A DNA stretch of 64,000 nt. Source: Pseudomonas marginalis (GTDB lineage Bacteria > Pseudomonadota > Gammaproteobacteria > Pseudomonadales > Pseudomonadaceae). The stretch's first letter is position 1, and the number at the start of each line of letters is the position of its first letter. The position numbers and the translations under genes are program-made. Below are positions 60,857 through 64,000 of the stretch, piece after piece. The DNA lies in assembly GCF_900105325.1 (NCBI RefSeq), contig NZ_FNSU01000001.1:186001-250000 (forward strand), in the 5' to 3' direction. The notes beneath the pieces were generated by a model. It was not told the origin of the DNA and did no database searches. It saw only the letters and a program-made list of their open reading frames with translations.

Positions 60857-61053
60857 TGGCGCGGCGGCAAGTCTTCGGAAAACAGCTCGTCTTCGGCATC
60901 CGGCGCCACGGGAATCTTGTGTTCCTCGGCGGCCCACGCGCCCAGGTCGATGAGTTTGCAACGGTCCGAGCAGAACGGCCGGTTGGGGTAGGCTGCATTC
61001 CATTCCACGGGTGCACCGCAGGTTGGGCAGTCGACGGTCAAGGGTTGGCTCAT
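60853..61053 (-). CDS. yacG: DNA gyrase inhibitor YacG
   Basis: 66 residues. The zinc site CPTC then FCSDRCKLIDLGAWA is the YacG signature; four cysteines bind one zinc. It binds GyrB and blocks DNA binding. It overlaps the coaE stop by 4 bp. Confidence 0.95.
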   Translation of the reverse strand: MSQPLTVDCPTCGAPVEWNAAYPNRPFCSDRCKLIDLGAWAAEEHKIPVAPDAEDELFSEDLPPRH

Positions 61054-61673
61054 GATCGGCCTCCACGCAAAGTAAGGTAAAAGTGGTGCAGTCGCTCGAC
61101 CTCGCTGTGCAGCCAGGCGAGATCCTGGTCATTGACCAGCACGTCATCGGCATGGTTCAGGCGGTCTTCACGGCTGGACTGTGCCTTGAGAATTGCCTGA
61201 ACCTGTTGTTCGCTGATGCCGTCGCGCTGCAGGGTACGCTGAATTTGCAGCGATTGCGGCACGTCGATCACCAGGATGCGCTGGGTCATGCTGTACTGGC
61301 CGGATTCGATCAGCAGCGGGGACACCAGGATCGCGTAAGGCGAGCGGGCGCGAGCCAGGTGACCGCGAAGCTCCTCGCCAATCAACGGGTGCAGCAAGGC
61401 TTCCAGCCAGCGGCGCTCTTCGGGCACCTCAAAGATCAGCTTGCGCAACGCGGCGCGGTCCAACTGGCCGTCGGGCTGCAATACGCCAGCACCAAAATGC
61501 TCGGCGATGCGGGCCAGCGCCGGCCGGCCGGGTTCGACCACCCAGCGCGCGGCGTGATCGGCGTCCACCAGGTCAATGCCCAGGTCGATAAAGTGCTGGG
61601 CTGCCGCACTTTTACCGCTGCCGATGCCACCGGTGAGGCCGAGAATCCAAGGTGTTGTAACAGGAGTGGTCAT
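61050..61673 (-). CDS. coaE: Dephospho-CoA kinase
   Basis: 207 residues. P-loop LGLTGGIGSGKSAAAQHF, substrate motif DLVDADHAARWVVEPG, and lid region RDGISEQQVQAILKAQSSRE are all present. It catalyses the last step of coenzyme A synthesis. It overlaps pilD by 4 bp in the usual pilC-pilD-coaE-yacG order. Confidence 0.97.
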   Translation of the reverse strand: MTTPVTTPWILGLTGGIGSGKSAAAQHFIDLGIDLVDADHAARWVVEPGRPALARIAEHFGAGVLQPDGQLDRAALRKLIFEVPEERRWLEALLHPLIGEELRGHLARARSPYAILVSPLLIESGQYSMTQRILVIDVPQSLQIQRTLQRDGISEQQVQAILKAQSSREDRLNHADDVLVNDQDLAWLHSEVERLHHFYLTLRGGRS

Positions 61674-62536
61674 CTGAAACCGACAGACTGCAAATAGAAG
61701 TCGGTTATTTGACCACCCCAGAGCAATGCAATCCAGCCGGCAATTGCCAGATACGGACCAAACGGCATCGGCGTGGACGCCAGGGTCTTGCGCAGGCGCA
61801 TCAGGATCAACCCGACAAACACCCCTACCAGCGACGACATCAACAGTGTCATCGGCAATATCTGCCAGCCGCCCCAGGCGCCGAGCAAGGCCAGCAACTT
61901 GAAATCACCGTGGCCCATGCCGTCTTTGCCGGTGACCAGCTTGAACAGCCAGAACACGCTCCACAGGCTCATGTAGCCGATCACGGTGCCCCATAGTGCG
62001 TCGGGTAATGTCGTCAGTAATCCAAAGCTGTTGACGATCAGCCCCAGCCACAGCAATGGCAGCACCAGCACATCAGGCAGCAACTGGTGGTCTGCGTCGA
62101 TCAGGCTCATTGCCAGCAACCCCCAACTCAACACCAGCACCGCTGCGGCCTGCCAGCCAAAGCCGAAATGCCAGGCAACCCAGGCCGAGATCAACCCACA
62201 GGCGAGTTCCGTGAAAGGGTAGCGGGGGCTGATGGCTCCCTGGCAATGGGCGCAGCGCCCCCTGAGCATCAGGTAGCTGAGCAGTGGGATATTTTCCCAC
62301 GGCCGGATTGGATGATCACAGTGTGGGCAGCATGAGTTGGGGTGCATCAGGTTGTAGGTCGGCCCGCCAGGTTCGGCAGGCAAGCCGAGCACTTCATGGG
62401 CCTGGTCACGCCATTCCCGTTCGAGCATTTTTGGCAGGCGCCAGACCAGCACGTTGAGGAAACTGCCGACGATCAGCCCCAGTACCAGCGCGATGGTGAC
62501 AAAGGCCAATGGGTGCTCGTTCAACAGCAGGCTCAA
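61670..62536 (-). CDS. pilD: Prepilin peptidase / N-methyltransferase PilD
   Basis: 288 residues. The zinc tetrad CPHCDHPIRPWENIP and RGRCAHCQGAI, and the two catalytic aspartates (SLIDADHQLLPDV and KDGMGHGDFKLLALLGAW), are intact among about eight membrane helices. It cleaves and methylates type IV pilins and type II pseudopilins; probably also the ICE pilins PilS and PilV. Confidence 0.97.
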   Translation of the reverse strand: MSLLLNEHPLAFVTIALVLGLIVGSFLNVLVWRLPKMLEREWRDQAHEVLGLPAEPGGPTYNLMHPNSCCPHCDHPIRPWENIPLLSYLMLRGRCAHCQGAISPRYPFTELACGLISAWVAWHFGFGWQAAAVLVLSWGLLAMSLIDADHQLLPDVLVLPLLWLGLIVNSFGLLTTLPDALWGTVIGYMSLWSVFWLFKLVTGKDGMGHGDFKLLALLGAWGGWQILPMTLLMSSLVGVFVGLILMRLRKTLASTPMPFGPYLAIAGWIALLWGGQITDFYLQSVGFR

Positions 62537-63741
62537 AATGCACTCCCCAGCTGGAAGACCGGCAGGTACATGGCGATGACCAGCGCGCCGACGATGCCCC
62601 CCAGCACCACCATGATCAATGGCTCCATCAGGCTGGTGAGGTTGTCGACCTGGTTGTCCACGTCAGCCTCATAGTGGTTGGCGACCTTTTCCAGCATGTG
62701 TTCCAGGGTGCCTGACTCTTCGCCGATCGCCGTCAGTTGGATCGCCATGCCGGGAAACAGGCCGCTGTTGGCCATGGATTGATTCAGTTGCATGCCGTTG
62801 GATACATCGTGACGCATATGTTCGATTGCCTGTTTGAACGGGCCGTTTCCCACGGCGCCGGCGACTGAATCCAATGCCTGGACCAGTGGAACACCGGCGG
62901 CGAAGGTCGTGGAGAGCGTGCGGGCGTAGCGGGCCACGGCGGATTTTGTCAGCAGTTTGCCTGCCAGGGGCGCTTTCAACAAACCTGTGTCCAGCCAGTA
63001 GCGAAAGCCCGACGAAGCCCGATAGGCCTGGCGCAGCCCAGCGGCTCCCGCGACTATGCCCAATACCAGCATCCACCATGCGTGCTGCATGAACGCCGAC
63101 AGGGCGATCACGTGCAAGGTAAATGCCGGCAGTTTGCCGTCGACTCCGGCGAACAGGGCCTGGAACTGCGGTACCACGTGGACCAGCAGTATGCCGGTGA
63201 CCAGGCTGGCAACCACCAGGACAGCAATGGGGTAGGTCATGGCCTTTTTGATCCTGGCCTTGAGCTGTTCACTCTTTTCCCGGTGGATCGCCACCCTTTC
63301 CAGCAGTGTCTCAAGCGCCCCGGCCTGTTCGCCGGCGGCCACCAGGTTGCAGTACAACTCATCGAAATAACGCGGTTGTTTGCGTAATGCCTCAGCCAGG
63401 CTGCTGCCGGCGGCGATCGCCTGTTTAAGTCCCAGCACCTGCTCACGCACAGCGCGATTGTCGACGCCTTCGCTGATGATGTCGAAGGCTTGCAGGAGTG
63501 GAACCCCAGCCTTCAGCAACGTCGCCAGTTGGCGCGTGAGCAGCGTGATGTCAGCCGCTTTGACTGATGGGGTGAGGCTTGGCGGCAGCGGGGATTGCTT
63601 GCGCACACGACCGGGGCTGATCCCTTGCTGGCGCAGTTGTGCCTTGACCAGGGCAGCGTTGTGCCCCTTGGTTTGCCCGGACACCCTGCGCCCTTTGCGG
63701 TTGATGCCTTCCCAGGCGTAAGTCGTTGAAGCGTTGTCCAT
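62533..63741 (-). CDS. pilC: Type IV pilus platform protein PilC
   Basis: 402 residues from MDNASTTYAWEGINRKGRRV. Two GspF domains (LTRQLATLLKAGVPLLQAFD, and ARYARTLSTTFAAGVPLVQA) and membrane helices (PIAVLVVASLVTGILLVHVV, WWMLVLGIVAGAAGL, IMVVLGGIVGALVIAMYLPV). It is the inner-membrane base of the host type IVa pilus and a distant homologue of ICE PilR. pilB is not directly seen next to it in this window. Confidence 0.95.
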   Translation of the reverse strand: MDNASTTYAWEGINRKGRRVSGQTKGHNAALVKAQLRQQGISPGRVRKQSPLPPSLTPSVKAADITLLTRQLATLLKAGVPLLQAFDIISEGVDNRAVREQVLGLKQAIAAGSSLAEALRKQPRYFDELYCNLVAAGEQAGALETLLERVAIHREKSEQLKARIKKAMTYPIAVLVVASLVTGILLVHVVPQFQALFAGVDGKLPAFTLHVIALSAFMQHAWWMLVLGIVAGAAGLRQAYRASSGFRYWLDTGLLKAPLAGKLLTKSAVARYARTLSTTFAAGVPLVQALDSVAGAVGNGPFKQAIEHMRHDVSNGMQLNQSMANSGLFPGMAIQLTAIGEESGTLEHMLEKVANHYEADVDNQVDNLTSLMEPLIMVVLGGIVGALVIAMYLPVFQLGSAF

Positions 63742-63940
63742 GTCGCGGTTCCGCATACAGGCTGTCGAAGATTTATAGCTTAGTCAGGTGACGGATTCGG
63801 GCATGCCGATGGCGCGGGATAAAAATGTCAGAATGTGCGTCTTGAGCGCGATTGGCCGCTTGCGGGTGAGTACACTGGCGCCGTTGCAAAAACGGGGTGC
63901 AGGACGCGCCTTGTCATGAGTTCTATTCTGGAGAGTGAAT

Positions 63941-64000
63941 GTGATACGTCAGAAAGGCTTTACCTTGATCGAGTTGTTGATCGTCGTGGCAATCATCGGC
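63941..64000 (+). CDS. pilA: Type IV major pilin PilA, N-terminus (runs off the window)
   Basis: Twenty codons are visible, from GTG: MIRQKGFTLIELLIVVAIIG, with GGAGAG 6 nt upstream. The prepilin site is G/FTLIE with Glu at +5, the canonical type IVa pattern. It diverges from pilC. Confidence 0.92.
   Translation, partial: MIRQKGFTLIELLIVVAIIG

Noticed and set aside
60562..61080. 172-codon plus-strand ORF across yacG
   Set aside because: The sequence is arginine- and glycine-rich shadow coding; yacG and the 71-residue protein explain both strands.
63868..63885. Sigma-54 promoter for pilA (TGGCGCCGTTGCA)
   Set aside because: The GG and GC elements are only 4 bp apart instead of the 7 between TGGC and TTGC needed for a -24/-12 promoter. 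No correctly spaced alternative was seen.

Overview
The window looks like a Pseudomonas fluorescens-group chromosome carrying most of the left part of a large integrative and conjugative element (ICE) of the PFGI-1/pKLC102/PAPI-1 family. The chromosomal part (about 56,745-64,000) has the conserved Pseudomonas order tRNA-Lys/tRNA-Pro, ndh, DUF3094, DUF1780, yacG, coaE, pilD, pilC, pilA. A fluorescens-type REP hairpin lies beside ndh. The boundary is a 45-bp 3' piece of tRNA-Lys at 56,745-56,789, the attachment site expected for this ICE family. The integrase end, the relaxase and the mating-pair type IV secretion genes are not in the window and presumably lie to the left.

Reading leftwards from the attachment site, almost everything is on the minus strand. 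(1) Maintenance and replication, 40.8-56.6 kb: ParA (soj), DUF2786, an HNH protein, DnaB, a HicA-like protein, an NdpA/YejK nucleoid protein, an Arc-like protein, ParB, DUF2857, the STY4528 replication protein, a tandem repeat array, TIGR03761, DUF3158, SSB and topoisomerase IA. (2) A cargo block, 34.8-40.6 kb: a NIT-domain chemotaxis receptor, an MvaT-like silencer, a HAD hydrolase and an IS66-family element. (3) A PcfJ-like protein, a SNF2-type helicase and a TumE/TumA-like toxin-antitoxin pair, 30.0-34.7 kb. (4) A complete type IVb conjugative-pilus operon pilLNOPQRSTV plus pilM, 18.5-29.9 kb. (5) A run of small ICE genes ending in a DUF6094 methyltransferase and a large helicase, 7.1-17.5 kb. 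The helicase gene is split by a complete group II intron. (6) A decayed cargo zone, 0-7 kb: an SOS-controlled rulA, a broken rulB fused to a truncated asnB, two glycosyltransferases (one frameshifted), and an IS66/group II-intron chimera.

The most interesting signal is not a gene. At least eight genes of block 5 start with related 5' leaders of about 60-80 nt. Each has a short GC stem whose sequence changes by compensatory exchange. In most, the loop can pair downstream as a pseudoknot. The same downstream strand can instead join a hairpin that covers the ribosome-binding site. This looks like a family of mutually exclusive RNA switches that co-regulate ICE genes. Two of these transcription units also carry duplicated promoter regions with a GCTGAC-N3-GTCAGC palindrome.

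The second signal is a candidate replication origin: four evenly spaced palindromes inside the STY4528 replication gene next to AT-rich DNA, an arrangement like the lambda O gene. A 42-bp/27-bp repeat array follows just downstream of the same gene.
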